Made by a program: the position numbers and the translations under genes. From Motacilla alba alba (Eukaryota; Chordata; Aves; Passeriformes; Motacillidae): a stretch of 64,000 nt of DNA. The DNA is taken from the NCBI RefSeq assembly GCF_015832195.1, contig NC_052028.1, positions 7,421,501-7,485,500 on the forward strand, given 5' to 3'. Below are positions 11,162 to 22,300 of this stretch, one piece after another; the stretch's first letter is position 1; every line of letters begins with the position of its first letter. Below the pieces are notes generated by a model. It had not been told where the DNA came from. It was given only the letters and a program-made list of their open reading frames with translations, and did no database searches.

Positions 11162-14100
11162 ATGAAGACCCATCTCTACCTTCTCCTGCTGGCTGCAGGC
11201 ATCTCTGCTGCTCCCCAGATGAGCAGCATGGCTGAATTACTGACACTACTACAGCAAATGCATGAGGTGATGACCAAGGACATTCAGGTAAATTCAATTT
11301 CCATTTCTCTAATCTAAAATTTAATATACTGAATCCTCTTGTTTTGGAATATATAACTTTTTTGAAATTAAAACAATCTATGTTTTTTATCTATTATATT
11401 TTATTAGTGTTAATGAAGAAGATATTTTAAAGGCTGAATTAATGTGTTATTTTTCAGAATCTGAGGATTGAAACTCCCAACAATATAGATGTAAGTAAAA
11501 GGTTTTTTTTAAAATAAAAGTAACTTTTTTGGTTAATTACTTCACTAGAAATTAAGATAGTTCTTAAATTGTCTCCTAAAATACTCTATTTGTATTTAAG
11601 AGCAAACAATTATTTTAAGTGTAGCTATTATAAGATATAAAATTAATTATAAGATATAAAGTGTTATTAGGTATAAAATACTATTAAAACAATCAAATGA
11701 TAAGTCAGAAAAAGATGCTGTAATATAAAGGGAACTATACTTGTTCTATGTTTTTGTAAATCTCCTGCAGAACACACACAAGGATTGATTTTCTGAATTA
11801 ATTTTTGGAATGAGATACAGCTGAAAAGGAAAGAACACATTCAATCACACCTCCTGCTTGTATGTCTGAATAATCATTCTGTTTAGTCTGCTTCATTTAC
11901 TCCATTTCTAGAAATGGCTTTTCATACCCTTACTCTCAGTTAGGGAATTAAATAGTTGTATTAGCTCATCTTCTCTGAAGCATGATGTTAATGCCCCCTG
12001 AACAGTACACTGTCACTGGGTGTCCATGAACAGGGTCTGTCTTAAAGACCAAACTCCCCTTTATGCATTTCCCAGCTTCTTTTGCATCTCCAATAAATTT
12101 ATCCTGTCCCCTCTCAGATTGTCTTTTTCAGATAACTTTAAATGACTCCCTCATCATGCAGACATTAATGAGACTTTTCTCTTTGCTGTGCATCTACTAG
12201 AATCCTGATTTCCACAGACAGTCCAGCACAGAGCTCCTCTGCTAAATAGTGTGGCCAGATGGCTATTTGTGGGAATGTTATCTGACTCATTGATTTATTG
12301 AACCAGCAGAATAATTCCCATTTTTTCCCTAAACTAGCTACAGGGGGGTTGGGGTTTCCATCCCATTCCATCCCAATCCAGCCCATTCTTTGCAAATGTA
12401 AAGTTTGTAAAGAGATGTAAAGTTCCCAGCTCTGTCACTGCTTTCTGGATGCTGTCTGGAGGAGCTCTCTTCCTAGGCTGGGGCTTCAGCTCTGAAGTTC
12501 TGACCCAGAATCAGCAGAGCCCAGTGGTGGCACCTCACTTGTCCCTTTCCCTGATGAGGCCTCTGATGGTGCCAGCACAGCCTCCTGTGCCAGTGCCCAG
12601 CTCTCCCTTGTGGGGAAGAGCTGCTTCCCTCTCACCTGTTCTTTGGGTCCAGAGGTGACAGAGGCTTCCTCGGTGCCTCTGGATTTGCTGTTTGTTAGTG
12701 GCAGAAGGATGTGGCTTCCCAGGCAAGGCTGTGGGAAAAATTACCTTATTCATCATGCAGCATCCAGGAATGACTAGCAGGAGACACGTGTTGGTCACGA
12801 ACATCATGGGTGCAATGCTGACCTTCAGCAGTTGCCTGCATTTCCTCCAATCTTCAGTGATAAGGTTTTTCTTCAGTTTTCATCACTTTCTTCTCCCATA
12901 ACATCTGAATCTGTTCCTGCTACTGATGGTCGTGTCCTCTCCTCTCTTCCCTAATCCAGGACAGCGAGTTTAGCTGATCTCTTTCAAAACAACCCCACAC
13001 TGGAGAGTGCAAGCATCATCCATCACTCTTTGCTTGGCCTCCATCCCACATTCCTTCTCCTCCCTCTGGTGGCCTTGTCCAGACCACAAGGGCTTGGAGA
13101 CCAAAGCCAGTGACTGCTTTGTGGCAGAGGACCAGCATGGCCACCCTTGGGATGGGACAAGGGCCAGGAAATGAGAGAGTGACCCCTGTCCCCATCTCCC
13201 CTGACACACAGGTGTCAAATATCACAGGGGTTAATGTTTGGAGTGACCTCAAGTTCATTTGTTTTCTTCTCTTGTGTTGAAGAGACAGGAGCAGATGTGA
13301 GAAATCAAACCAATCTTCACTTGGCTTCAGAAGAGGCAGGGCTGAGTCTTTGGACAATGACATCTTTCATCTGGACATTACAAGACGCACCAGCAGATAC
13401 TGTCCTTTGCCAGGTTTCTATCTGCAGAGTAAATAAATATTTAGAGCAGAGAAGCACAGTCGCCTGAGTTGTTTGCAAACTCAAGCCCAAAAGTCAAGAA
13501 GAATGAATTTGCCACCCAGGCAGCTGGGCAAAACTCAAATGCTTTTGAATAAACTAAACTCATTGTAGCTTGTGGTTATGAATATTTGTGTCACCCTGAT
13601 TTTCTAAGACTTTGCTAAGCCTTCTGATGTTTGCATTCTTGTAACGAACTTTCTCACACACAGTTCTGTAAACAACCTATGTTTTGCATTCTTTCATGGA
13701 GGAGGAGAGAATTGATGGACTCTTGGTCTGTCCAGTGTCATTGGAGAGGTGGCACTGTCACCCTCCAATCCACTGTCACTTTTGGAAAACTATAAATGTT
13801 GGAGTCAGAAAATAAAGGTCCCTTTTTTTGTTCACCTGGAGAGCAGCAGTGTCCATGTCGTCTTTTCGTGTCGTATTACGACATATTTGTATCTCAATTT
13901 TTTTATTTCTTCCATCTTAGGATGTGAATTGTACCAGCACAATCTTTGAAGGAACAGAACAGCTGAAAAATAATCCAGCCATGAAAAAATTCAATGTTTT
14001 TTTCCTGAATTTTGAAAGACTGAAGCAATGGTTCGTGCCAAACCTGGCAAAAGAGGTAGGAATTTATTTGCTGTCTGCCAGAGATAATGCAGCAGGGAAG

Positions 14101-14473
14101 TAACAAAAAAAATTCTATAATTCACAAATGTGTCTTTACATCTACAAAAGAGAGTAATTTCTTACTTGTTTTTAGTACCTGGAAGAATAAATCCTGGCAT
14201 TATTTCATGTTCATATCCTTCCCTTGTTCTAATATTCAGCTTGATCCACCTCTAAAATAAGGATTCATATATGTGATAAAAAAATTGTGTCATTTATAAA
14301 ATGATTTTGGGATTAAAAAGCTCTAAATAATGATTAAATGTTAAGCAATTTCATTTTCTTGATTCATTTTTCAGGGGAAATGTGATACAGAAAGAAGGAG
14401 CGCAACAGTATTTGTGAAAAAGCTGATGACATTCATCCGAAAAGTGTTAAAAAACACAAGACTGCAGAGTTAG
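11162..14473 (+). CDS. IL5: Interleukin-5, intact four-exon gene
   Basis: Four coding exons: 11162-11287, 11458-11490, 13921-14055 and 14375-14473 (TAG 14471-14473). All splice sites are GT-AG and all introns phase 0. The product is 130 residues. Residues 1 to about 17 are a signal peptide ending in SAA. Helix A carries the conserved glutamate (E25), which in mammals contacts the shared receptor beta chain. Exon 2 is 33 bp and encodes NLRIETPNNID, matching the LRIPVP strand of mammalian IL5. Exon 3 has C57 followed by the T..IF.G motif. Exon 4 has C101 in a C-x-x-E-R-R motif. C57 and C101 are the only cysteines in the mature protein and correspond to the two that link the antiparallel IL5 homodimer. 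An NCT glycosylation sequon (56-58) overlaps C57. The expected role is T-cell-derived growth and activation of eosinophils and B cells. Nothing is broken: start, splice sites and reading frame are all intact. The ATG at 11162 opens the signal peptide; an in-frame ATG at 11108 falls in the TATA-like box. Confidence 0.92.
11491..13920 (+). other. IL5: IL5 intron 2
   Basis: A 2.43-kb intron between GTAAGT (11491) and TTAG (ending 13920), the longest in the gene; the homologous intron is also longest in mammals. Frames on either strand inside it (for example 13363-13016 minus) show no coding features. No transposon was recognised. Confidence 0.85.
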
Positions 14474-15305
14474 AAGTTTCTAAAATTGCTGTAAATTTAT
14501 AAGAGCAGTAAAATATTCCCTTGTTTAAGAAGTGTTCCTCCTTTGCATTAAAATTTGGCAGGGCACACCTTTAGTTTCAGTGGTACTGCACTGGTTCCTG
14601 TTTGGCATCTCGAAGTGTTCGGTGGCAAAATGGCAATTTGTATCTTGAGACAAACATTTAAATGCTTGATAAACCAAATAATGCAGGGGATTTCAGAAGG
14701 ACCTGACCAGGAATAAAATCTCTGTTTCTCATGAAGAGGCAATTTCGGAGTCCCAGGGAGACTGAGCAGGGGTGGCTGTGAGCAGGAGCAGCTGGCTCAC
14801 AGCACACCCCTCATCCACCACACCCGGCCCCACTGTCCTTGCTGTGCCATCCGCGCCGAGTGACAGAGGGAACAGGATGTGGATATTGTCACCTCTGCCT
14901 TTCCTGGAAACCAGACTGGGCCAGTGCAGGGGAACAGCCACATGGGACAGTCAGAATGGCCTTCTAGCTTTGAAGATTTAAGGTCAGGTCTCTACCAGAA
15001 TGTTTTGCTGCTCTCACATAACCTCCATATTCCAGAAGCACTGAGAAACACGTCCTGGGATTTTACTCTACCTGAAGCTTTGGTGACCAGGGTAAATTTG
15101 ACAACTAAAGATTTGTAAGCATCTGAACATATGGCACTTAGAGAATTAATAGCTTTTTTATAATGTTAATGGATAGGAGTGTTTAGATTACTACAAATTT
15201 ATTTCTATTGTGTCAAATAAGTTATATTTTATAGACAAAAGGTTTTTGGAGAAATTATTTATTCTGTATTTTTACTATTTTTAATAAAGTGAATAGTTGT
15301 TTGTC
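14474..15305 (+). promoter_or_regulatory. IL5: IL5 3' UTR with ATTTA motifs and candidate poly(A) signals
   Basis: Candidate poly(A) signals are ATTAAA at 14548-14553, AATAAA at 14712-14717 and AATAAA at 15283-15288. The distal one follows two ATTTA pentamers (15197-15201, 15257-15261) and AT-rich sequence, and is the best guess for the main end. Which signal is used cannot be told from sequence. Confidence 0.55.
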
Positions 15306-15309
15306 TCTG

Positions 15310-16070
15310 CCTTTCTCCTTCCTTTTCCACCCCAGATTTCTTCCAAGCTATTCCCACACTTCAGGAAATCTAGTTATCAGTCAGGGGAATTAGATCCTTG
15401 AGGTGAGCAAGCAAATGTGTTGCTGAAAGCTATTTCCAATGATGCATGAATTAAAAAACAGAGAGTCCAGTAAGGTACCCACGTCTGTAACAGAGCTGAG
15501 CTCACATGTTCACTCTAGGTCCCTGGATAATGTTTGCTTTTTTTCCTATGAATATCCCAGCATAAATTAATTTCTTAAAAAATAGATATATAGGAGAAAG
15601 AAATGAGAAGAAAATTGAGAAGAGATTTTTGGTCAGATAGAGAGGTGGGTTCCACCAATGTTTCTGATCACAGGAGATGCTTCTTTGAAAATCTACCAAT
15701 TCTGACATCATGAAAAAAGAAGCTGAGCAGATGAGCAAGGCACTTGTCACCGTGTTGCCAAGGGCTTGATTTAAGGTATCAAACTCCTGTGTCAGACATG
15801 TCCTGATGCAACGTGTCCGCATCCCTGCTCTTTTTTCAGAGGGATCCTCAGAAACACTGAGGGAAAGACAGGTGACAATCTTGTGGTGACAGAACAAATT
15901 TGCAGAAACAAAACATTTTCTTGCCTCGTGCTGATTTTCCCAGTGTTTTCTAGAGCTATCCAACTTTTATGAGCGAAAAACACAGTTTTTTCACAGGATT
16001 GCTCTGTAAGATGGGCAAAGCAGGAACACTTGCAGGTGAAGCAAGGGTTGATCAGCAGAATTATTGTTTA
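15310..16070. other. Non-coding DNA downstream of IL5
   Basis: No exon or repeat recognised. The 153-codon minus-strand frame at 15963-15502 has no recognisable domain and is not supported as a gene. Confidence 0.5.
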
Positions 16071-16074
16071 TAAG

Positions 16075-16670
16075 ATGTTGATTCGCCGGGCGCTTCCCCC
16101 GCAGCTCAGTGGAAGCAGAGCAGCCTCCCCCAGGCGCGGGCGGCGGCGGGCGCTGACGGCAGGTGGCGACCGGAGACCAGAAATGCTCGCTGCGCCGCCG
16201 GAGGGCTCGGGGCAGGGAAAACCCTCGACAGGGCTGTCCTTCCTGCTGCTGCGCTGAGCTCCTTCGCTCCGACCGAGCCCCCGAGGGGCAGAGCTGCGGC
16301 TCCTGAGCTGAGCTGGCCCCCCGGTGCTCGGCGCGTCCCCGCGGCAGTCCTTGTGCCCCAGGGCCGCCCGGAGGAGGGCGATGCTGCGGGCACGGGGGCT
16401 CATCCGTGTGACCCCGCTGCCTCGTTCCCTGCAGGGGAGGGAGGGGACGGCCCAAAGTCCCTGCCTAAAGAGCGAGGCGACATCAGCGGAGCGGTTCAGC
16501 CCCCGGTGCAGGCACACGCGGGTAAAACCCAGGCAGGCGAGTTCTCCCGGGAAGTTCCCTGGACAGGTTTCCCTGGATCCGCAGCCTGCACTCGAGAGGG
16601 GCCAAAAAAAGAATGAGTTGGTTTGGCTCCAGCTGCTGCGGGCCGTGGAAAACTCCCTGGAATGGTGAGG
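16075..16670 (+). promoter_or_regulatory. CpG-rich block, orphan candidate promoter
   Basis: G+C and CpG density rise abruptly from AT-rich flanks. The block contains one perfect kB consensus, GGGAAGTTCC (16549-16558), and ends in a good splice donor, ATG|GTGAGG (GT at 16666). Open frames on both strands are a by-product of high G+C. It could be the first exon and promoter of an unannotated transcript between IL5 and IRF1. Strand and activity are inferred. Confidence 0.45.
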
Positions 16671-17450
16671 AGAAAGGAGCGGGCAGAGCCTGAACAGGGC
16701 GAGATGGAACTGCCCACGAGAAGAAAATGAACCACGCTGCGGGCACAAGGCAGCAGGAGCAGCTCAGGGGCAGCAGAAATAAAGGAACTTCAGAGCGCTA
16801 AAGATACTGGGAGCTCTGTCTGGGTCGCTGTACTCTCAGATCACTGCAGACACCTGCCCTCCGACCCACCTGGATCCTGCTTCAGGGGAGACCTGCTCCA
16901 GCTGCACTTTAATATTAACTATGACTTTACATGGAAAGTTCAAAAGAATCATCTTTTCTATCATGACCAGGAAAAAAAGAAATAATATAGCTAGTACAAA
17001 TATATGCTGAATTGTGTATAATTATTTATTGTATTTTCAGTGTAATATATATTATATATAATATATGCTGATATTGCGGGGAGTCCTACCTTATATTTTT
17101 AAAATATATAATATATAATTAATAACGTCTATTATATAATTTAGATATAATATTTTGTGCAATTTTTCTGTTTTACATATAAATCATCTTGTCTAGCATG
17201 CCCAGGGAAAACAGCGTACCTTTAACGCGAAACAACACTCTAACTTCAAATAACCTTTCATACTTCCCTTTCACACTTCAATTGACCCGGCGAGCAGCAT
17301 TACTCATCCCAAACCAGTTCTGGTTTCCTTCTCCGGGCTCGGCCAGGGGTCAGCGCATCGAGCGGGTGCCGGAGCATCCCGGTGCCCCGAGGGGCTTTCC
17401 CGGAACGGCCGGGGATTCCCGGCAGGGCGGTGGAATTCCCGAGCATCCCG
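16671..17450. other. Non-coding DNA with an AT-only tract
   Basis: The stretch about 17030-17165 is almost pure A/T with TATATAATATAT repeats and would melt easily. A short CpG-rich patch follows at about 17325-17450. No gene seen. Confidence 0.6.
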
Positions 17451-17454
17451 AGCG

Positions 17455-18044
17455 TGAAAAATGCCAATCACTTGCTTTTAAAATTTTAAAACAATAGTAA
17501 TAAAATGGTTATAAAAATAGTAATATAATTGGAGTAATAAAAATGTGGACAATTAGGATTTTAGGACAATATGAGACAATAAGAACAAAGAGTTACAGAG
17601 GGTTCGGGTACATTTTTCTGGGCAAAATAAGCCCGAAAAAGGACACACGTTAACAGAGGATTAACCCTTAAAAGCAATAGCCCCTTGCATATTGATACAC
17701 CTCATACATGATGCATAAAATCCATTCAGACAAAGGATTCTGTCTGGTCAGTGTCAGCTTCTTCCTCTCAGTCCTGACGGCGTCTTCAGGGCTGAGCGAG
17801 GCGGGAAGAAGCTAGGTTCTTCTGCTAATGGAGCAATAAATTCTTTTTCTCCGAAAGGTTTAGATGCCCTGTGGCTGCTATCTGCTGCGAGTACTTCATG
17901 CCTTTCTTTAAAAAAATATCCCACATACGTATTTTCTATTTTAACTACAAAAATTACATTTTAACTACAAAACTACATTTACCGCACTATTGAAATGCTA
18001 ATACAGGCACTACTTAAGAAAATTACCACGGCATAACTTTCCAG
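17455..18044 (+). mobile_element. Solo LTR of a passerine endogenous retrovirus, probable
   Basis: Several segments match a retroviral LTR family I recall from songbird genomes: the opening TGAAAAATGCCAATCACTTG, the GATACACCTCATACATGATG segment, a pyrimidine-rich stretch, and a poly(A) signal AATAAA (17845-17850) followed by TTCTTTTTCTCCGAAAG. No gag, pol or env is found on either side, so it would be a solo LTR in plus orientation. Boundaries are approximate and no target-site duplication was established. Confidence 0.65.
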
Positions 18045-18102
18045 CCTGACACATACCCTGACACACACCCTGACACACACCCTGACACACACCCTGACAC
18101 AT
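18045..18102. repeat. 12-bp tandem repeat (CCCTGACACACA)
   Basis: Four to five consecutive copies of a 12-bp unit, slightly varied at both ends. It sits between the LTR-like block and the next CpG-rich block. Confidence 0.9.
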
Positions 18103-18114
18103 GCACCATTTATT

Positions 18115-18310
18115 CTGAGGTTCGCGCTGCCCGCACGGAGCGGCCGCAGCAGCGCCCCCCCGCGGCCGCGCCCCGCAGCGCCGATTCCCGGAAGCCGCTC
18201 CCGCCGCCGCCGCTCCCGCGGGAAAGCGAAACTGGGCAGGGAGGCACCGCCGGGAGCGGCTCGGGCACGGCATGAGCCGGGCGGGAGCGGCGGGCCGCGG
18301 AAACCGGAAA
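18115..18310 (+). promoter_or_regulatory. Short CpG-rich block carrying a perfect ISRE
   Basis: About 195 bp of very high G+C with dense CpG and NotI-like GCGGCCGC sequence. It includes GGGAAAGCGAAACT at 18220-18233, an exact match to the interferon-stimulated response element (GAAA, two bases, GAAACT). A second IRF-like pair, GGAAACCGGAAAC, lies at 18299-18311 but with three-base spacing. The block is about 7 kb upstream of the IRF1 first exon and could be an enhancer or orphan promoter responsive to IRF/STAT complexes. Function is inferred. Confidence 0.5.
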
Positions 18311-19085
18311 CACATGCCTGACTGACTGACGGACTGACAGACTGACTGACTGACTAACTAACTAACTAATTATCTAACTGACTGGCTAACTAACTGACTG
18401 ACAGACTGACTGACTAACTAATTAACTAACTAACTGACTGACTGGCTAACTAACTAACTGACTGACTGACTGACTGACAAAGTAACTGACAGACTGACTG
18501 ACTGACTGACTAACTAACTGACTGGCTAACTAACTGACTGACAAACTAGCTGACTAACTGACTGACTAACAGACTAACTAACTAACTAACTGACAAACTG
18601 ACTAACTGACAGACTAACTAACTGACTGTCTGACAGACTAACTGACTGACTGACTGACTGACTGACTAACTAACTAACTGACTGGCTAACTGACTGACAG
18701 ACTAGCTGACTGACTGACTGACTGACTAACTAACTAACTGACTAACTGACTGACTAACAGACTAACTAACTAACTAACTGACTGACTAACTGACTGACTG
18801 ACTAACTGACTGACTAACTAACTGACTGACTGATTGACTGACTAACGGACTAACTAACTAACTGACTAACAGACTAACTAACTGACTGACTGACTGACTG
18901 ACAAACTATCTGACTGACTAGCTGACTGACTGACTAGCTGACTAACTGATTAATTAACTAACTGACTAACTAACTGACTGACTGACTAACTGACTGACAA
19001 ACTAGCTGACTGACTGACTAGCTGACTGACTAACTAACTAACTAATTGACTAACTGACTAACTAACTGACTGACTAACTAAGTAA
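18311..19085. repeat. Tetranucleotide array (CTGA/CTAA)n
   Basis: About 770 bp made almost only of four-base units CTGA and CTAA, with scattered CTGG, CAGA, CTAG and ACAA variants. Runs of CTAA and runs of CTGA alternate, as expected from an old microsatellite expanded by slippage with local homogenisation. It is stop-rich in most frames and not coding. Confidence 0.95.
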
Positions 19086-19390
19086 ATAAATAGAAACATA
19101 CAAACAACAGCGACATGAAAATTAAGGGTAAAAAGAAGGGGGAGGGAGGAAGGATTAAAGAAAAAGGAGGGCAAAAAAGGCCGGGCAAAAAGGGGAGAAA
19201 AAAGGAGAGGGGAGAAAGAAACAGCCAACGAAAAAAGGAAAAGGAAGGAGGGACATAAAAAAGGGAGTCACGAAAAAAGGGGGCACATAAAATAAAGAGA
19301 CAGAAAAAAAAGGGATACAAAAAAAGTAGGTGCACATTAAAAAAGGAGGTGGACACAAAAAAAGAAGGGGGGACAAAAAAAACCAGCAAA
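19086..19390. repeat. Purine-rich A/G tract
   Basis: Nearly all bases on the plus strand are A or G, arranged as loosely repeated poly(A) runs followed by G runs (AAAAAAGGGAG type, roughly 15-25 bp apart). Long polypurine tracts can adopt triplex structures. The minus-strand open frames here are only F/P/L/S low complexity. Confidence 0.85.
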
Positions 19391-22300
19391 GGGAGGGGAC
19401 AACAAAACCCCTCTGATCTGAGACTGCAGCTACAGCTGGTGAGTTGGTGGCTGGGAATCTCCACTGGGACTGCAGAGGATGTTAAAAATAATAATTAAAA
19501 AATTAAATCTGTGTTTATTTCAGAAAAAAATCACTCCCACCAAACAGGGGAAGGCGATGAGTTCGAACAAGGAATCGTGTGGGGCAGGGTCCCTTCCCCA
19601 GGGTCCCCCTTGCTGGGTGCTGCTCAAGGGGTCCCCCCATTCCTTGGTTGGGAGAAGGTTGCAAGAGGTCCTTCCCTCCTTGCAGATGTGCCTCAGCAGC
19701 GGGTCAGCTGAGTCCCAGTTCCCTCCTCCAGCATCCAGCTGGATGTGGCACTTGGCTTTTCCTTTTTTTCTTGAGGGGACACAACCAGTGCTTACAGCAC
19801 CCCCTTTGAGAGCCTCAAAAATCCAAGAGCCAGAAGAGACAGCTGTGACTGCTCTGACCCTGGCAGGACAGGAGCACCACGCCTGCCTCAGGCAGATGTT
19901 TTTCAAGCACCAAATCTGAGTCTTGCTGATGTAATTTGTGGTATTATATGTTAAGGCTGCTGTTCTCCCTCCATGGTCTGTGTCTGGGCAGAGATGTTTG
20001 CAGTTGGCATCAAGGTTAAAAGTTAATCAATAATTAAAATATAGGTAATACAACTCAGATGTTTTGGCCATGATTTTCACTTTGCTATGGTCCGACAAGA
20101 TCTTTGATGCCACCATGGTTGCCCTCAGCACTGGGACCAGCAGCCCAGCTCAGAGCAGGTCCCATCCTGCTGTACACCCACAGTCCGTCCCAGCTGGGAC
20201 AAGCCCCCTTCCCACTGCATCCTGCCTCCGCTTCCTCTTGGCACCCTCTTTGCACAAGGACAGGACAGACTATTTCAAACAAAGCGGGCATTATGGATGT
20301 TCTTTCCAAGATGAAGCAGAGGTGAAACCCTCACAGGTCACTGCACTGCAGCCTCCACTTCCAGCTGAATCTCCTGCCTCCTGCCTGCGGGCCTGTTCCA
20401 GCTGCCGGCGGGCAGCAGCAGGGGCTGGGTGCAGGCAGGGGCTGGGCAGGAGGTGGGGTTGGCCTCCATGAGCCCCCAGAAGCCCCTGCCCACCCCTGAG
20501 AGGGGCTGGAGGCACAGCACCACCCTGCCAGGGGCACCGGCCTGTCCTTCCCTTCCGACAGCTGGGAAGTTTGGCACCTTTTCCAATCAGTCCAGGACGG
20601 AGCAAACTTTCCCAGCCAGGAGCAGATGAGAGGCACAGCCAGCCTTGCCCGCCACGTGCTGCTTGTCCCTTTGGCTTGACTCCTGCTCTGCAGGTGGCCA
20701 GTTGGGCAGGAGGTGCATTCACACTCTCAGATGGACACTCTAAGGGCAAATTAAAGAACTTGAAGACACAACTCACATTTTTTTCTACTGATCTCAGCCT
20801 CAGCTTCACTGGCAGGACTCCAGCAGTCTCAAGTGCACGGAGGATTCCCATTTGACTTGGGGGGTTTAGTGGCCAGGAGGCCGGGGCCCCAGGGCACCCC
20901 GGGTCAGCACAGCCCTGTGACTGTCCCGCAGCTGCTCTGCTGTGCCCTGGGTGAAGACCCATGTGAGAGGGTCCAGGTCTCTTTGGCCTTTTTAAGGAGC
21001 TCAGGCTGCTGCAGGTCTGCACCCTTGTCAGCAAAACTGTCAGAGCTGCCAGGTGTGTGCAGCTCACAGAACTTCCCTCAGCAAATTGTTCATGACATGT
21101 CTGTGTGCTCCTTCAAGGAGCATGGGAAGTCCAAGACCACAAGTGAAGTTTTTGCAATTTCCTTTATTCCCACCAAAACAAGCACACAATCTTGTTTGGT
21201 CTAATTTAAAAAATTTGCTGTGTTATCACTGGGAAGAACTGGAATAATTTTGAGTCTTGAGATAGGTCTTTCCAATTCCAGGAAACTGTAAACGGCCCAT
21301 CCCAGGATATATTTATTGTAGCCTGCAGATCAGAGCACTTGCTGGGATTACATCATGCCAGCTGGGCAGAGTTTCAACATTTCTGACATTCATTCTCCTG
21401 CATGTGCTTAGCCAGAGTTCCTTTCTGTAAAATAGGCATTTATAAGAAATGGAAACAGCTTGCAGCAAGCCCTGCACCCTCATGGCTTCTGACCCAGAAG
21501 CAGCTAGTTTTGGTTGGCTGCCCCTTGGCAGTTTTTAAGGCTGATACTCCATCCCTGCTCCCGAAAAAAATCCGCTCTGCATTAACCCCTCGCTACCTGG
21601 AAAGCCCTGGGGAGGAAGAGGCATTTCCTGCCCACAGATGATCTAGGTCACCAAACTGTGACAGCAGCTGGGTGCTCCTTAGTGGGCAACCATGACAATG
21701 CTGGGTTATAGGAACAGCTCTGCACCCATTTTTTAAGTCCCACTCCAAAAAGGAAGGTTTGTTTCTGAGTTGATGGGGAAAAGGGACAGAGGCAGGTGGG
21801 GGGTGGGGGGAAATTGGAGAGGGCTTGAATTAAAGCAGGTCTCTCTTAAAGCAGGTAGAAAAGAGGAACAAACAAACCTTCAGAGAGTGGGGTCTGCAAG
21901 GGCTGTTGAGGCCTGGTGGGCATGGGAAGGTCCTGATGCAGAGATGGAAGGAAACAGCCAGGGCCACGAGGAAAGAGATAAGAGGCTCCCTCTCCCCGTG
22001 CTCCAACTCTTCCCCTCCACAAACCCCCGCCCCATCCTGTGGTAGTTCACTCCCCCCACCACAAATACTGCCTGGGCATGCAGACCCGGGGCTCTGCTGC
22101 CTCCCTGGGCTCACCACCAAGCCACCAGAGGCAGCTTTCTGTGGCAGCCCAACCCCATCTCTCCCTGTCCCCATTTCCCATTGTCAGAGCACACATTCCC
22201 CACTGTGGAACTTCTCCTCTGGCTGGGTTCACAGGGGAAGGGAAAATCTTCAAAGACTGTCAGGAGCACTTGGCACAATGCTCAAGCTCTTTCCCCCAAG

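Noticed and set aside
11162..14473. Reading this gene as CSF2 (GM-CSF)
   Set aside because: GM-CSF would fit a short cytokine here, but the 33-bp exon 2 with LRI.TP, only two mature cysteines and the C-x-x-E-R-R motif are IL5 features, and the position next to IRF1 is that of IL5.
16068..16748. 226-codon minus-strand open frame
   Set aside because: Lies in a CpG-rich block where stop codons are rare on all frames; four other frames are also open there.
18045..19085. CRISPR-like repeat array
   Set aside because: Units are 12 bp and 4 bp with no unique spacers; these are simple tandem repeats in an animal genome.
20291..21067. 258-codon minus-strand open frame
   Set aside because: Low-complexity, G+C-driven composition, overlapping frames on the other strand, no domain and no conserved motif.
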